Part shown: positions 35,024-44,062 of the stretch, piece by piece
How positions within the stretch are numbered: position 1 is the stretch's first letter
Layout of the letters: each line of letters opens with the position of its first letter
NCBI RefSeq assembly: GCF_900102945.1
Contig: NZ_FNGI01000002.1
Location: forward strand, 215,383 to 279,382
Source of the DNA: Modicisalibacter muralis
GTDB taxonomy: Bacteria; Pseudomonadota; Gammaproteobacteria; Pseudomonadales; Halomonadaceae
Direction of reading: 5' to 3'
Length of the DNA stretch: 64,000 bases
Made by a program: the position numbers and the translations under genes
Notes under the pieces: model-generated
What the model was told of the DNA's origin: nothing
The model's input: only the letters and a program-made list of their open reading frames with translations
The model's database searches: none

Positions 35024-36424
35024 TTATTGTTGTTGAGCCGTCGCCAGTTCCCCGAGGGTGACGGAGTGGACCGGCGGACGGATGTGGTAGTAACCCACCG
35101 CATCGTGTGACTGGCCGAGTCGTCCGGCCAGCAGTCGATTGACGCTCTCGCCGCATTGGCGACCCTGGCAGGGGCCCATGCCGCAGCGCGTAAAGGCCTT
35201 GAGCTGGTTGGGGCCGGCACCGCCCTGGGCGATGGCGGATTCGAGCTCACCCCGCGAGACGCTTTCGCAGCGGCACACCAGGGTGGTATCGGGCTGCGTG
35301 GACAGCCAGTCGTCGGGCAGGCGGAACATCGCCTCCAGCAAGGGCCTTGCCGCCAGGTCGCGGCGGCGCGCGCGGCGCAGCGCTTGCGCCTCTTCGCTCG
35401 GCGTGGCGGTGGCGTTCTCGGCCATGGTGTCGAGCACCGCCAGCGCGGCCAGGCGTCCCTCGCGCTCGGCGTTGAGTGCGCCGCCGATACCGCCGCCATC
35501 GCCGGCGATCCACAGGCTCTCATCGGCTTGCAGAGTGGGGCCGCGACTCGGCAGGAAGCATTGCTGACTGTGGTGCCAGGCGTGGGCAAGTTGTAGGCTG
35601 CGCGCCAGCTGTGGTTCCGGCGTGATACCGAAGTGGCCAAGCAACAATCCCGTCGACTGGACGTGCCAGCGGCCCCGGTGGCGATAGCGCACGCGCTCGA
35701 CGGCCTCTCCGCCCTCGGCCTGCAGACCATCGACTCTGCGGCGAACCGGCACGCCGGCCCGTCGCAATGCCGCGATCATGCGTGCGCCCTTGGCCAGATA
35801 GCCCCGCCCCAGCCAGGCGCCACGCGGTCGGCGCAGGGGCTCGATGTAACGACTGCTGGGCGAGGCCATGTCCAGCACCAGTTGCGGCGGTCGCCCGGCG
35901 CGCAGGTACTGCCACGCCAGCAGATAGAGCAACGGCCCGCTACCCGCCAGCACCGGCGGCGTCTCGGGCAGCAACGCCCCCTGCTTGAGCAGGATCTGCG
36001 CCGCGCCGGCATTCATGACACCGGGCAACTGCCAGCCGGGAAACGGCCAGCCGCGTTCCATGGCGCCGCTGGCGAGAATCAGCCGGCGGGCTTGCCAATG
36101 CTGGGTGCGGCCGTGCTGCAGCACACCCAATGAGTACCCGTCGTCTTCGCGCTGCGTCCACCACACCCGGCTATCCGGGCGATAGTCGATGGCCGCACGA
36201 TCAAAGGCGGCAAGTAATTCGCGACCGCGCAGGTACTCCTGACCCATGATCCGGGCGTCGACCTGGGGCGAGGCCAGTTGGCGATAGATCTGGCCACCCG
36301 GGATGGCGTTCAGGTCGAACACCACCGGGCGCAGCCCGGCCTCGGCCAGACGAATCGCCGCCGCCATGCCCGCGGGGCCGGCGCCGACGATGGCGATCTC
36401 GGTAGGGCGGGCATTAGTCGGCAT
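35024..36424 (-). CDS. FAD-dependent dehydrogenase subunit with C-terminal [2Fe-2S] (HcnB/OoxA-like)
   Basis: This 466-residue subunit starts at ATG 36424 within the 3' end of the 2Fe-2S gene. It has the nucleotide-binding GAGPAG (14-19) and a second Rossmann region near 105-165. A C-terminal BFD-type cluster follows: VCRCESVSRGELE and CGMGPCQGRQC, four Cys in all. With the DAO-type flavoprotein and the small 2Fe-2S protein it forms a heterotrimer. Known relatives are hydrogen cyanide synthase HcnABC, opine oxidase and D-hydroxyproline dehydrogenase. Which substrate applies here cannot be read from the sequence. Confidence 0.85.
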   Translation of the reverse strand: MPTNARPTEIAIVGAGPAGMAAAIRLAEAGLRPVVFDLNAIPGGQIYRQLASPQVDARIMGQEYLRGRELLAAFDRAAIDYRPDSRVWWTQREDDGYSLGVLQHGRTQHWQARRLILASGAMERGWPFPGWQLPGVMNAGAAQILLKQGALLPETPPVLAGSGPLLYLLAWQYLRAGRPPQLVLDMASPSSRYIEPLRRPRGAWLGRGYLAKGARMIAALRRAGVPVRRRVDGLQAEGGEAVERVRYRHRGRWHVQSTGLLLGHFGITPEPQLARSLQLAHAWHHSQQCFLPSRGPTLQADESLWIAGDGGGIGGALNAEREGRLAALAVLDTMAENATATPSEEAQALRRARRRDLAARPLLEAMFRLPDDWLSTQPDTTLVCRCESVSRGELESAIAQGGAGPNQLKAFTRCGMGPCQGRQCGESVNRLLAGRLGQSHDAVGYYHIRPPVHSVTLGELATAQQQ

Positions 36425-36713
36425 GCCGCTCTCCTTGCTGGCGCTCGATGCGCATGCCTTCGTAAACCGGCTCGAGGCAGCCCTGCCGGTTGGGCCGGCC
36501 ATCGATGCTGATCAGACACTCCTGGCAGACCCCCATCATGCACAGCGGCGCGCGCGTACTGCCGTCGTGATGACGGCGATAGCCCTGCCAGCCATGCAGG
36601 TGCAACACTGCCGCGGCCACGCTCAGGGTGTCGGGAACCTGGCAGGGCTGGCCATCCAGCCACACGGTCACCTGGCGCGGGGCGGCACAGCCACGTTCGC
36701 TACGCCGAAACAT
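36414..36713 (-). CDS. Small [2Fe-2S] subunit of the dehydrogenase (HcnA-like)
   Basis: This 99-residue ferredoxin-like protein has the Cys pattern LCMMGVCQECLIS...RQGCLEP, which fits the Fer2_4 cluster loop of HcnA and of the D-hydroxyproline dehydrogenase gamma subunit. It overlaps both neighbours (14 bp with the upstream DAO gene and 11 bp with the FAD/BFD gene), which indicates a coupled operon. It is expected to pass electrons between the two flavoproteins. The pattern fits the family, but the protein's cluster type is inferred, not shown. Confidence 0.85.
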   Translation of the reverse strand: MFRRSERGCAAPRQVTVWLDGQPCQVPDTLSVAAAVLHLHGWQGYRRHHDGSTRAPLCMMGVCQECLISIDGRPNRQGCLEPVYEGMRIERQQGERHAD

Positions 36714-37812
36714 GAAAACGCTCTCCCGAAAAGGCGGCGTATTGCTGGCCGAGGCGATCGTTCAGGATCGCCTCGGCCAGCGCCGATGCGTGAAATGACG
36801 CCAGCGTGATGCCGCTGTGGCAGTTGATGTTGTAGGCCCCCGGGTGGCTCGCCGAGGCTTCGTAGAGCGGATTGCCGTCGGGCGTCATGACGCGTAGCGC
36901 TCCCCAGGCTCGCACCAGCCGAGTGGCCTCGAGCGCCGGGCAGATTTGCACGGCCTTGGCGGCGATGGCCTGCATCATCGCCAGGGTCACGCCCTTGTCG
37001 AAGCCGCTGCGCTCATGGGTATCGCCGATCAACACGCCGCCGCTGGCGGTCTGACGTAACTGCGGCGTCGGCAGCCAGCCCAATGCCGGCAGGCGCTCGG
37101 TGACCAGGATCTGCCCACGCAATGGCGCCACGGCCCCCGACAGCCCCAGTGTCGGGGCCAGCGTACGGGCACCGAGCCCAGCGGCGATCACGATGCGTTC
37201 CGCAGTGAAGGTGCCCTTGGCCGTCGTGGCACAAAAGCCACTATCGGCCTTGCTCAGCGCCTGGGCCGGCGTCGACGGGTGTATCTCGACCCCCAGCGCG
37301 CGGCTCGCGGCATACAGGGCGCGCAACAGATAGAGCGGATTGCAGTGGCCATCGTGCGGCGACCAGGTGCCGCCGTGAATGCGCTCGCCCAGTTCAGGCA
37401 GGTAGGGCAGCAATGCGTCGCGACTCAGGTAGTCCCACTCGAACTCCCGTGCCAGCCGGGGCGAGGCTTGCTGCAGCTCGTCATACTCGCGCTGCCGCGA
37501 CTCGGCTTCCTCGGCGTCGAAGCACAGATCGACTCCGCCACGCTGCTCGTACTGAAGGTCGATGCCGGTGCGCTCGGTCAGTTCCCGAGCGAACGCGCTC
37601 CAGCCGCGCACCGCATCCAGGCTCAGCTCGGCGTAGCGCGGCATGCCGATGCCCTTGCCCTGCACCCAGGTCAGGCCGGCATTGCCGCGCGAGGCACGCA
37701 GGGCGTCGTCGCTTTCATCGAGCACGGTGACGCCCTGACCGGCGCGCGCCAGCCCGTAGGCCACCGCCATGCCGACCACCCCGCCGCCGATGATGAGAAA
37801 ATCCTGTCGCAT
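36700..37812 (-). CDS. DAO-type FAD oxidoreductase subunit (HcnC/OoxB-like)
   Basis: This 370-residue D-amino-acid-oxidase-family protein has N-terminal GGGVVG (9-14) and DESDDALRASRGNAG for FAD binding. IVIAAGLGARTLAPTLG and the C-terminal NINCHSGITLAS (DAO family signature near the flavin) are present. It is the first gene of the dehydrogenase operon. The family oxidises glycine, D-amino acids, opines or D-hydroxyproline; the two partner genes exclude a simple oxidase. The nearby amino-acid binding protein agrees with an amino-acid-like substrate. Confidence 0.88.
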   Translation of the reverse strand: MRQDFLIIGGGVVGMAVAYGLARAGQGVTVLDESDDALRASRGNAGLTWVQGKGIGMPRYAELSLDAVRGWSAFARELTERTGIDLQYEQRGGVDLCFDAEEAESRQREYDELQQASPRLAREFEWDYLSRDALLPYLPELGERIHGGTWSPHDGHCNPLYLLRALYAASRALGVEIHPSTPAQALSKADSGFCATTAKGTFTAERIVIAAGLGARTLAPTLGLSGAVAPLRGQILVTERLPALGWLPTPQLRQTASGGVLIGDTHERSGFDKGVTLAMMQAIAAKAVQICPALEATRLVRAWGALRVMTPDGNPLYEASASHPGAYNINCHSGITLASFHASALAEAILNDRLGQQYAAFSGERFHVSA

Positions 37813-37906
37813 GCCCGCTACCCGCCGTTGAACATACAGTCGACGATAGCGGCAAGCTTCCTATAAGCTCCAATAACGATAGTTAACGATCCGATACCCT
37901 TTTGTT

Positions 37907-38821
37907 ATGCGCCAACCCCAACTTCGTGACCGCCAGGTGCTCGCCTTCAAGCATGTGATGGAAAGCGGCACCGTGACCGGCGCCGCCCAACGCATGCTGA
38001 CCGCACAGCCCGGTGTCACCCGGCTGCTCAAGCAACTGGAGCACGACGTGGGGTTCACGCTGTTCGAGCGCATCCGCGGGCGGCTGGTCCCCACTCCCGA
38101 AGCACGGACCTTCTATCGTGAGGTGGCGCGTGTCTGGACCGGCATCGACCACCTGCGCGAGACCGCCCGACGGATTCGCGAGCGTGAGGTGGGCGGATTG
38201 CGTATCAGCGCCATGCCGCTGCTCGGCATGACCTTCATTCCCGACGTGCTGGCAACGTTCATGGCGGATCACCCCGACGCCAGCGTCGAGCTATCCACCT
38301 ACCGTTCGGAGCAGGTCATCGAGGAGGTCATCACGCAGCGTTGCGATCTAGGCTTGGCCATCGTCGCCGGCAACGACGACCGCGTGCAGCAGGAAACCTT
38401 TCGCCTCGAGAGCCTGTGCCTGTTGCCGGCGCGACATCCGCTGATCGAGAAGCCGGTCATCGCCCTGGAGGATCTCGCGGGGGAGACGCTGGTGTGCTTC
38501 GAAACGCATGACCCGCTGCGTCGCGAACTGGACCGCCGGCTCAGCGAGCACGACGTCAGACCGCATCGACGCATCGAGGTCTCCCTGGGGCTACAGGCGG
38601 CGCGCCTGGTGCGCAACGGACTCGGCCTCAGCATACTCGATCCGATCAGCGCCCATGCCTTCGGCACCCAGGGGCTCGTGCTACGACCCTTCGCCGCCGA
38701 CCTCGCCGAGGAGTTCGCCCTGTTGACGCCGCGCGACCAGCCCGCATCGCGCCTGACCAAGGATTTCGTGGCGCTGTTCCGCGACGCCATCACGCCACTC
38801 ACCGCGCCACCCGCGCCCTGA
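37907..38821 (+). CDS. LysR-type transcriptional regulator
   Basis: This 304-residue regulator has an N-terminal winged helix-turn-helix (RQVLAFKHVMESGTVTGAAQRMLTAQPGVTRLLKQLEHDVGF, quoted in parts) and a type-II periplasmic-binding-like effector domain (about 90-290). It is divergent from the dehydrogenase operon, with about 95 bases between them, and this is the classic arrangement for a regulator of that operon. The effector is unknown but may be the dehydrogenase substrate. No other candidate target lies adjacent, as the gene is followed by a repeat element. Confidence 0.88.
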   Translation: MRQPQLRDRQVLAFKHVMESGTVTGAAQRMLTAQPGVTRLLKQLEHDVGFTLFERIRGRLVPTPEARTFYREVARVWTGIDHLRETARRIREREVGGLRISAMPLLGMTFIPDVLATFMADHPDASVELSTYRSEQVIEEVITQRCDLGLAIVAGNDDRVQQETFRLESLCLLPARHPLIEKPVIALEDLAGETLVCFETHDPLRRELDRRLSEHDVRPHRRIEVSLGLQAARLVRNGLGLSILDPISAHAFGTQGLVLRPFAADLAEEFALLTPRDQPASRLTKDFVALFRDAITPLTAPPAP

Positions 38822-38972
38822 GGAATCACCGCATAAATGCCTTTGCGAACGAGTTACTGCGTTGCGCGGTGCTCTAAGGCTCGCCTAACCCCATGTTATG
38901 TCTCGCCTTCTGTGCTCCGTGCGCCTTGTACTTCATTTCGCTCGGCGATTTATTCAGCGATTCCCTAAGCCG
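38822..38972. repeat. ~150-bp extragenic inverted-repeat element (B)
   Basis: Terminal arms GGAATCACCGCATAAAT (38822-38838) and ATTTATTCAGCGATTCC (38949-38965) are inverted with three mismatches. Further pairing occurs inside. It fills the gap between the LysR gene and the GntR gene and has no coding sequence. Its size and shape resemble element A at 25.7 kb, so both may belong to a MITE/REP class. Confidence 0.55.
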
Positions 38973-39046
38973 GAAAGCGCGGGACGGCTTGCCGGCTCCA
39001 TAAATTCATAGGATGATTGGTTGATCCCATATTCAGAGGCGTACTC

Positions 39047-39721
39047 ATGCAACTGACCCACGTCGGCAGGCAATCCCTGGTGGAGAGTGTCATCGCGCGT
39101 CTCCGCGAGACCATCGAGCGCGGCACCTGGCAGGTCGGCGAGCGGATTCCCGTCGAGGCCGACCTGGCCCGCGACCTCGGCGTGAGTCGCAACACGGTAC
39201 GCGAGGCCGTGCGGGTGCTCGTGCATGCCGGCCTGATGGAGACGCGCCAGGGCGCGGGTACCTTCGTGCGTGCCAGCCGCGATCCCGGCGAGACGCTGCG
39301 TACCATCGAGCGCACCGAACTGCACGAGCAACTGGAGGTGCGCCTGACCCTGGAGGTTGAGGCGGCGCGCCTGGCCGCCCTGCGCCACGACGCCGACGAT
39401 CTCGCCGTCATGCGCGACGCGCTGACCGCACGCGCGGCGGCGGGTGGCGATATCCAGGCACGCATCCGTCACGACGAACGCTTCCACCTGGCCGTGATGC
39501 AGGCGGCGCACAACCGCGCGCTGCTGACGCTGTATCTCTACTTCGCCCATGCCGTCATTCGTACCATCGAGCGCACCGAGCACGATGCCGATCTGCCGGA
39601 GCCCTCTCAGGCGGACCACGAGGCCCTGTTCGCCGCCATCGAGCGCCGCGATGCCGAAGGTGCCGTGCAGGCTGCCCGTCACCTGCTGCAGCCCAGCCTC
39701 GACGTGCTGGCCGAGGAGTGA
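39047..39721 (+). CDS. GntR-family (FadR subfamily) transcriptional regulator
   Basis: This 224-residue regulator starts at ATG 39047 (MQLTHVGRQ). The N-terminal winged helix is visible: VGERIPVEADLARDLGVSRNTVREAVRVLVHAGLMETRQGAGTFV, quoted in parts. The C-terminal FCD all-helical domain has the metal/ligand pattern with R and H in EVRLTLEVEAARLAA, IRHDERFHLAVMQAAHN and ERRDAEGAVQAARHLL. It is directly followed by a transporter gene, three bases after its stop, so it probably controls that transporter in response to a carboxylate. The effector is unknown. Confidence 0.88.
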   Translation: MQLTHVGRQSLVESVIARLRETIERGTWQVGERIPVEADLARDLGVSRNTVREAVRVLVHAGLMETRQGAGTFVRASRDPGETLRTIERTELHEQLEVRLTLEVEAARLAALRHDADDLAVMRDALTARAAAGGDIQARIRHDERFHLAVMQAAHNRALLTLYLYFAHAVIRTIERTEHDADLPEPSQADHEALFAAIERRDAEGAVQAARHLLQPSLDVLAEE

Positions 39722-39723
39722 CC

Positions 39724-40725
39724 ATGCGATTTCGCCTCGACCCTTTCACGTTGCTATTGCTCGGCACGATCGGCCTGGCCACCGTGCTGCCCGCCCGGGG
39801 TGACGTCGCCGAGTGGCTCGGCCACCTGTCGGTGGCCGCCATCGCGCTGCTGTTCTTCCTGCATGGCGCCGCGCTCTCGCGTGAGGAGGTGTTGGCCGGC
39901 GCGACGCACTGGCGGCTGCATCTGCTCATCGTCAGCCTGACCTTCGTCGTCTTCCCGTTGATCGTGCTGCCCATCTCCACGCTTGCGCCGCGCTGGATAC
40001 CCGAGGATCTGGCGCTGGGCTTTTTGTACCTGGGGGTGCTGCCCTCGGCCGTATCGTCGTCGATCGCCTTCACCGCCATGGCGCGGGGCAACGTACCGGC
40101 GGCGGTGTGCAGCGCCGCGGCCTCCAACGTGTTCGGCATGATGCTCACGCCGTTCCTGCTGATCCTGCTGGTCAGCACCGCGGGGGGCGGATTCGCGGTC
40201 GGCGATGCCTTGCGCGACATCTTCCTGCAGCTGCTGCTGCCCTTTGCCGCCGGTCAAGCGATCCGGCCCTGGGTAGCGGGCCTCATGCAGCGCCACAAGT
40301 CGCTCACCGGCCGCTACGACCAGGGCGTGATCCTGCTGATCGTCTACTCGGCGTTCTCGCAATCGGTCGCCAGCGGGCTGTGGCAAAAGCTGCCCCTGAC
40401 GGCGATCGGCATCGCCATCGCCTTGTGCGTCTTCCTGCTAGGCCTGGCGATCCTGCTGGCGCGCTTTTTGGCGGCGCGGCTGGGGCTACGGCTCGCCGAC
40501 GAGGCGGCCGCGGTGTTCTGCGGCTCCAAGAAGAGTCTGGCCTCGGGCCTGCCGATGGCCAAGGTGCTGTTCGCCGGGCATCCGGGATTCGGCATGATCG
40601 TGTTGCCGATCATGTGCTACAACCAAATCCAGATCATCGTCGGCGCGGTACTGGCGCGGCGCTACGAGCGATGTATCACGGCGCGCGCCGAGGAAGGCCC
40701 GCGCGTGACAACGTCTTCTACGTGA
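39724..40725 (+). CDS. SBF-family (bile acid:sodium symporter-like, YfeH-type) transporter
   Basis: This 333-residue inner-membrane transporter has about ten hydrophobic segments. ATG 39724 is chosen because GAGGAG lies eight bases before it; a GTG at 39718 overlaps the preceding stop and is possible. Family features include LSVAAIALLFFLHGAALS, FLYLGVLPSAVSSSIAFTAMARGN and ASNVFGMMLTPFL. The FCGSKKSLASGLPMAKVLF motif is characteristic of the SBF-like (YfeH) subgroup rather than of animal bile acid carriers. The substrate is unknown; co-expression with a GntR/FCD regulator suggests a small organic acid. Its stop overlaps by eight bases the end of a convergent DUF488 gene. Confidence 0.82.
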   Translation: MRFRLDPFTLLLLGTIGLATVLPARGDVAEWLGHLSVAAIALLFFLHGAALSREEVLAGATHWRLHLLIVSLTFVVFPLIVLPISTLAPRWIPEDLALGFLYLGVLPSAVSSSIAFTAMARGNVPAAVCSAAASNVFGMMLTPFLLILLVSTAGGGFAVGDALRDIFLQLLLPFAAGQAIRPWVAGLMQRHKSLTGRYDQGVILLIVYSAFSQSVASGLWQKLPLTAIGIAIALCVFLLGLAILLARFLAARLGLRLADEAAAVFCGSKKSLASGLPMAKVLFAGHPGFGMIVLPIMCYNQIQIIVGAVLARRYERCITARAEEGPRVTTSST

Positions 40726-41083
40726 TCAGATCATCGATATATTGCTTCAGTGCCACGGCGTTGTTGTGTTCGCGGTCCTTGGCGGCATAGACCAGCGTCA
40801 GGACGCCGCCCGCGCTCGTCTCGAGCAGTTCGTCCAACGCTTCGGGTACCTCGCGTAGCTCCTTATGATATTTCTGGTAGAACGCCGCCCAGCGCGCCGG
40901 CTCGTGGCCGAACCACTGGTGCAACTCCTTGGAGGGCGCCAGCTCCTTCTTCCAGGCGTCCAGCGGCAGGTCTTCCTTGCTCACCCCACGCGGCCACATG
41001 TGATCGACGAGGACGCGATAGCCGTCGTCCTTGGATAACTCATCGTAGGCGCGTTTGCACTGTACCTGCTTGGGTCCCTTCAT
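40718..41083 (-). CDS. DUF488-family protein (YeaO-like)
   Basis: This 121-residue protein starts at ATG 41083 (MKGPKQVQCKRAYDEL), which follows an AGGAGG; a longer in-frame form is not supported. The DUF488 signatures are VDHMWPRGVSKEDLPLDAWKKELAPSKELHQWFGHEP and LTLVYAAKDREHNNAVAL, quoted in parts. The function of the family is unknown; the E. coli relative is YeaO. It converges on the SBF transporter with an 8-bp overlap of the 3' ends. No operon partner is present. Confidence 0.8.
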   Translation of the reverse strand: MKGPKQVQCKRAYDELSKDDGYRVLVDHMWPRGVSKEDLPLDAWKKELAPSKELHQWFGHEPARWAAFYQKYHKELREVPEALDELLETSAGGVLTLVYAAKDREHNNAVALKQYIDDLIT

Positions 41084-41233
41084 GATGGCCTCCTGTCCTG
41101 AAATGGTGCCCCTTGGCTCGGTGCCGGCCAGTACTCGACGACTGGGCCTGAAATCGGCGGGACATGACGCAAGACGTCCGGCCCACACGATGAGCGGACG
41201 GGACGTTTCGAGGCGTCGAACCCACGCTTCGCC

Positions 41234-42607
41234 TCAACCGCCGAGCAGCACCAGCTTGCGGTTGACGAACTCCTCCATGCCGTCCTTGCCCAGTTCGCGA
41301 CCGAAGCCGGAGCGCTTGACCCCGCCGAACGGCAGCTCGGCGGCCGAGCCCGGCGCCTCGTTGATGTGCACCATGCCGCTCTCCAGGCGCGCGGCTAGCT
41401 CGCGGGCCCGCTCGGCGTCCGTGGACTGGATGACCGCGCCCAGGCCGTAGGCCGAGTCGTTGGCCAGGGCCACCGCCTCGTCCTCGGACGTGACCTTGTA
41501 GATCACCGCCACCGGGCCGAACAGCTCTTCGCCGTAGGTGCGCATCGCCGGGGTGATGCCGGTGAGCACGGTCGGCGCGTACCAGGCGCCGGGCTGGTCG
41601 AGGCGACCGCCACGCACCAGCACCTGTGCCCCTTGAGCGACGGCTTCATCGACCTGCCTGGCCAGCGTCTCGGCGGCGCCCTCCGACGACATCGGCCCCA
41701 GGAAGGTCTCGGCATCGCCGGGATCGCCCATGCGAATGTTCTCGACCGCGGCCAGGAACTTGGCCATGAAGTTGTCGTAGATGCCCTCGCTGACGATGAT
41801 CCGCTTGGCGGCGTTGCACGCCTGGCCGGCATTGGCGAAGCGCCCCGACAGGGCCTGCTTGACCGCCAGATCGAGATCCGCGGATTCCAGCACCAGAAAC
41901 GGGTCCGAGCCGCCCAGCTCCAGCACCACCTTCTTCAGGTGGCGCCCGGCGACCTCGGCGACCGCCGAGCCGGCACGCTCGGAGCCGGTCAACGACACGC
42001 CCTGCACCCGCGGGTCGGCGATGATATCGGCGGCCTGCTCGTTGCTGGCAAAGACGTTCACGTACAGCCCCTCGGCGGCGCCCGCGTCGCGGAACAGCCG
42101 CTCCATGGCCAGTGCCGACTCGGGGCACTGCGGGGCGTGCTTGAGCAGGATGGTGTTGCCGTTCATCAGGTTGGGCGCGGCGAAGCGTGCCACCTGATAG
42201 TAGGGGAAGTTCCACGGCATGATGCCGAGCAGGACGCCGAGGCCCTCCTTGCGGATCACCGCCTCGCCCCCGGCGGCCACCTCGATCGGCTCGTCGGCGA
42301 GCCAGGCCGGCCCTTTCTCGGCGTAATAGCGGTAGATCGAGGCGACGATGTCCAGCTCGCCGCGCGCCTGGGCGAGCGGCTTGCCCATCTCGCGGGTGAT
42401 GATCGCGGCCAACTCGTCGCGGCGCGCCTCGTAGAGCTCGGCGACCTGCGTGAGCAGGCGTGCTCGCTCGTCGAGCGAGCTACGCCGCCAACCTGAGAAT
42501 GCCTGGTCGGCGGCGTCGATGGCCGCCTGGATATCGCTATCGCTGGCACTCGGGTATTCCTTCTCGACCTTCCCGGTCGCCGGGTTGGTTACGGCATACT
42601 GGCTCAT
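41234..42607 (-). CDS. NAD(P)-dependent aldehyde dehydrogenase, succinate-semialdehyde type
   Basis: This 457-residue aldehyde dehydrogenase starts at ATG 42607 after GAGGAG; the longer in-frame start is not supported. It has N133 (PWNFP), catalytic E230 (LELGGSDPF), catalytic C264 (GQACNA) and FGGVKRSGFGRELG near the end. The length and the CNAAKR/CP-free nucleophile region fit the short succinate-semialdehyde dehydrogenase subgroup (Sad/GabD1). It follows benE in the same direction, so it may share expression with the aromatic cluster. A role with a semialdehyde of aromatic catabolism is inferred; no GABA gene is present. Confidence 0.8.
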   Translation of the reverse strand: MSQYAVTNPATGKVEKEYPSASDSDIQAAIDAADQAFSGWRRSSLDERARLLTQVAELYEARRDELAAIITREMGKPLAQARGELDIVASIYRYYAEKGPAWLADEPIEVAAGGEAVIRKEGLGVLLGIMPWNFPYYQVARFAAPNLMNGNTILLKHAPQCPESALAMERLFRDAGAAEGLYVNVFASNEQAADIIADPRVQGVSLTGSERAGSAVAEVAGRHLKKVVLELGGSDPFLVLESADLDLAVKQALSGRFANAGQACNAAKRIIVSEGIYDNFMAKFLAAVENIRMGDPGDAETFLGPMSSEGAAETLARQVDEAVAQGAQVLVRGGRLDQPGAWYAPTVLTGITPAMRTYGEELFGPVAVIYKVTSEDEAVALANDSAYGLGAVIQSTDAERARELAARLESGMVHINEAPGSAAELPFGGVKRSGFGRELGKDGMEEFVNRKLVLLGG

Positions 42608-42754
42608 GGGCGTCTCCTCGTTTGGTCGGTCAACACGCATTGCTGACCAGTCACTATAGATGAGGCCAGTCGACACTCGTCGACTACCGTCGCGTGTGCT
42701 GTTCGACCGCTGCAGAAAGCGGATCGTTCAGCGGAGCCGCCACGGCATCATGCC

Positions 42755-43963
42755 TTACTCCCCCTGCTTGGCCGCAGGCGTAGCGCGCGTCGTGCCGGTC
42801 AGGCTTGTCTTGTGCAGCACCACATACGCCAGCCCGCCGATCGCCACGCCCCAGAACGCCGAGCCCAGCCCGAACAGGCTCATGCCCGAGGCGGTGGCCA
42901 TAAAGGTGATGATCGAGGCCTCGCGGTGGTCCGTCGCCTCGGCCGCCGCAACGATATTGCTGGTGATGGCGCCGATCAGCGCCAGGCCGGCGAGCACGGC
43001 GACGAAGGTGCCGGGCAGCGAGGTGAAAAGCAGCACGATGGTCCCGGCGAAGGTGGCGCCGATCAGGTAGAAGGCGCCGTTGGCCACCCCCGCGACGTAA
43101 CGCTTGTCCGGGTTCTCGTGGGCCTCCTTGCCGGTGCAGATCGCCGCGGTGATGGCGGCGATCACCGTGGTGATGCCGCCGAAGAATGCCATCGCCACCG
43201 ACACCAGGCTGGTGATGGCGAGGATCGGCCGCGCCGGGATGTCATAGCCGGCGCCGCGCAGGATCGCCATGCCGGGCAGGAACTGCCCGGTGAGGCTGAC
43301 CAGCACCAGCGGCACCGCCAGGCTCAGGGTGGCGTGCCAGGTCCACTCGGGGCGGATCAGCGTCGGCGTGGCCAGGTCGAGGCGCACGCCCTCCAGGCTG
43401 GCCCCCTCCAGCATCACCGCCAGCCCCACCCCGACGATCACCAGCAGCACCAGGAAGTAGCGCGGGAAGAGTCGCTTGAACACCAGGTAGGCGACGAGCA
43501 TGCCGGCCGCCAGCGCCGGCGCGTGCTCAAGCGACGTGAACACACCCACCCCGAACTGGAACAGAATCCCGGCCAGCATGGCGCTGGCGATGCCCTTCGG
43601 AATCGCCGCCACCAGCTTGTCGAAGGTGCCAGTGATGCCGATCATGAAGAGGATCGCCGCGGCGCTGATATAGGCGCCCACGGCCTCGTTGAGCGATAGC
43701 CCGGGAAACAGCGTCACCAGCAGTGCCGTGCCCGGCGCCGACCAGGCGGTGATCACCGGCACCCTGAGCCACAGGCTGAGCCCGATGCCGGTGACGGCCG
43801 CGCCCAGCGAGATCGCCCAGACCCACGAGGTCATCATGGCCGGCGAGATATCGGCGCTCTGGGCGGCCTGGAAGAAAATGGCCAGTGGGCCGGCGTAGGA
43901 GATCAGCACGGCCAGAAAGCCCGCCGTGACCGCCGACACCGACCAGTCCCTGTGCAATGGCAT
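42755..43963 (-). CDS. benE: Benzoate/proton symporter, BenE family
   Basis: This 402-residue inner-membrane permease has about 12 spans and BenE-family marks: WAISLGAAVTGIGLSLWLRVPVITAWSAPG, GAYISAAAILFMIGITGTFDKLVAAIPKGIASAMLAG and TTVIAAITAAICTGKEAHENP, quoted in parts. It imports benzoate with protons. It lies downstream of a strong terminator that follows the BenE-like paralogue gene, so it may have its own promoter between 43964 and 43980 or be read through. It ends about 150 bases before the aldehyde dehydrogenase gene. Confidence 0.88.
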   Translation of the reverse strand: MPLHRDWSVSAVTAGFLAVLISYAGPLAIFFQAAQSADISPAMMTSWVWAISLGAAVTGIGLSLWLRVPVITAWSAPGTALLVTLFPGLSLNEAVGAYISAAAILFMIGITGTFDKLVAAIPKGIASAMLAGILFQFGVGVFTSLEHAPALAAGMLVAYLVFKRLFPRYFLVLLVIVGVGLAVMLEGASLEGVRLDLATPTLIRPEWTWHATLSLAVPLVLVSLTGQFLPGMAILRGAGYDIPARPILAITSLVSVAMAFFGGITTVIAAITAAICTGKEAHENPDKRYVAGVANGAFYLIGATFAGTIVLLFTSLPGTFVAVLAGLALIGAITSNIVAAAEATDHREASIITFMATASGMSLFGLGSAFWGVAIGGLAYVVLHKTSLTGTTRATPAAKQGE

Positions 43964-43980
43964 GTCTCACCTCGAATCGT

Positions 43981-44016
43981 AAAAAAGGCCCGCGCTGCCG
44001 GAGCGGCTCGCGGGCC
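43981..44016 (-). terminator. Rho-independent terminator between the two BenE-family genes
   Basis: A GGCCCGCG/CGCGGGCC stem followed on the minus strand by six T residues. Confidence 0.85.
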
Positions 44017-44062
44017 AAGGAGGATACTGGAAACATCGGATGGGCCGCGCCCATCCGGGGCG

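Noticed and set aside
36700..37812. Naming the dehydrogenase genes hcnABC
   Set aside because: The heterotrimer type is shared by enzymes with other substrates and cyanide production cannot be concluded; symbols left empty.
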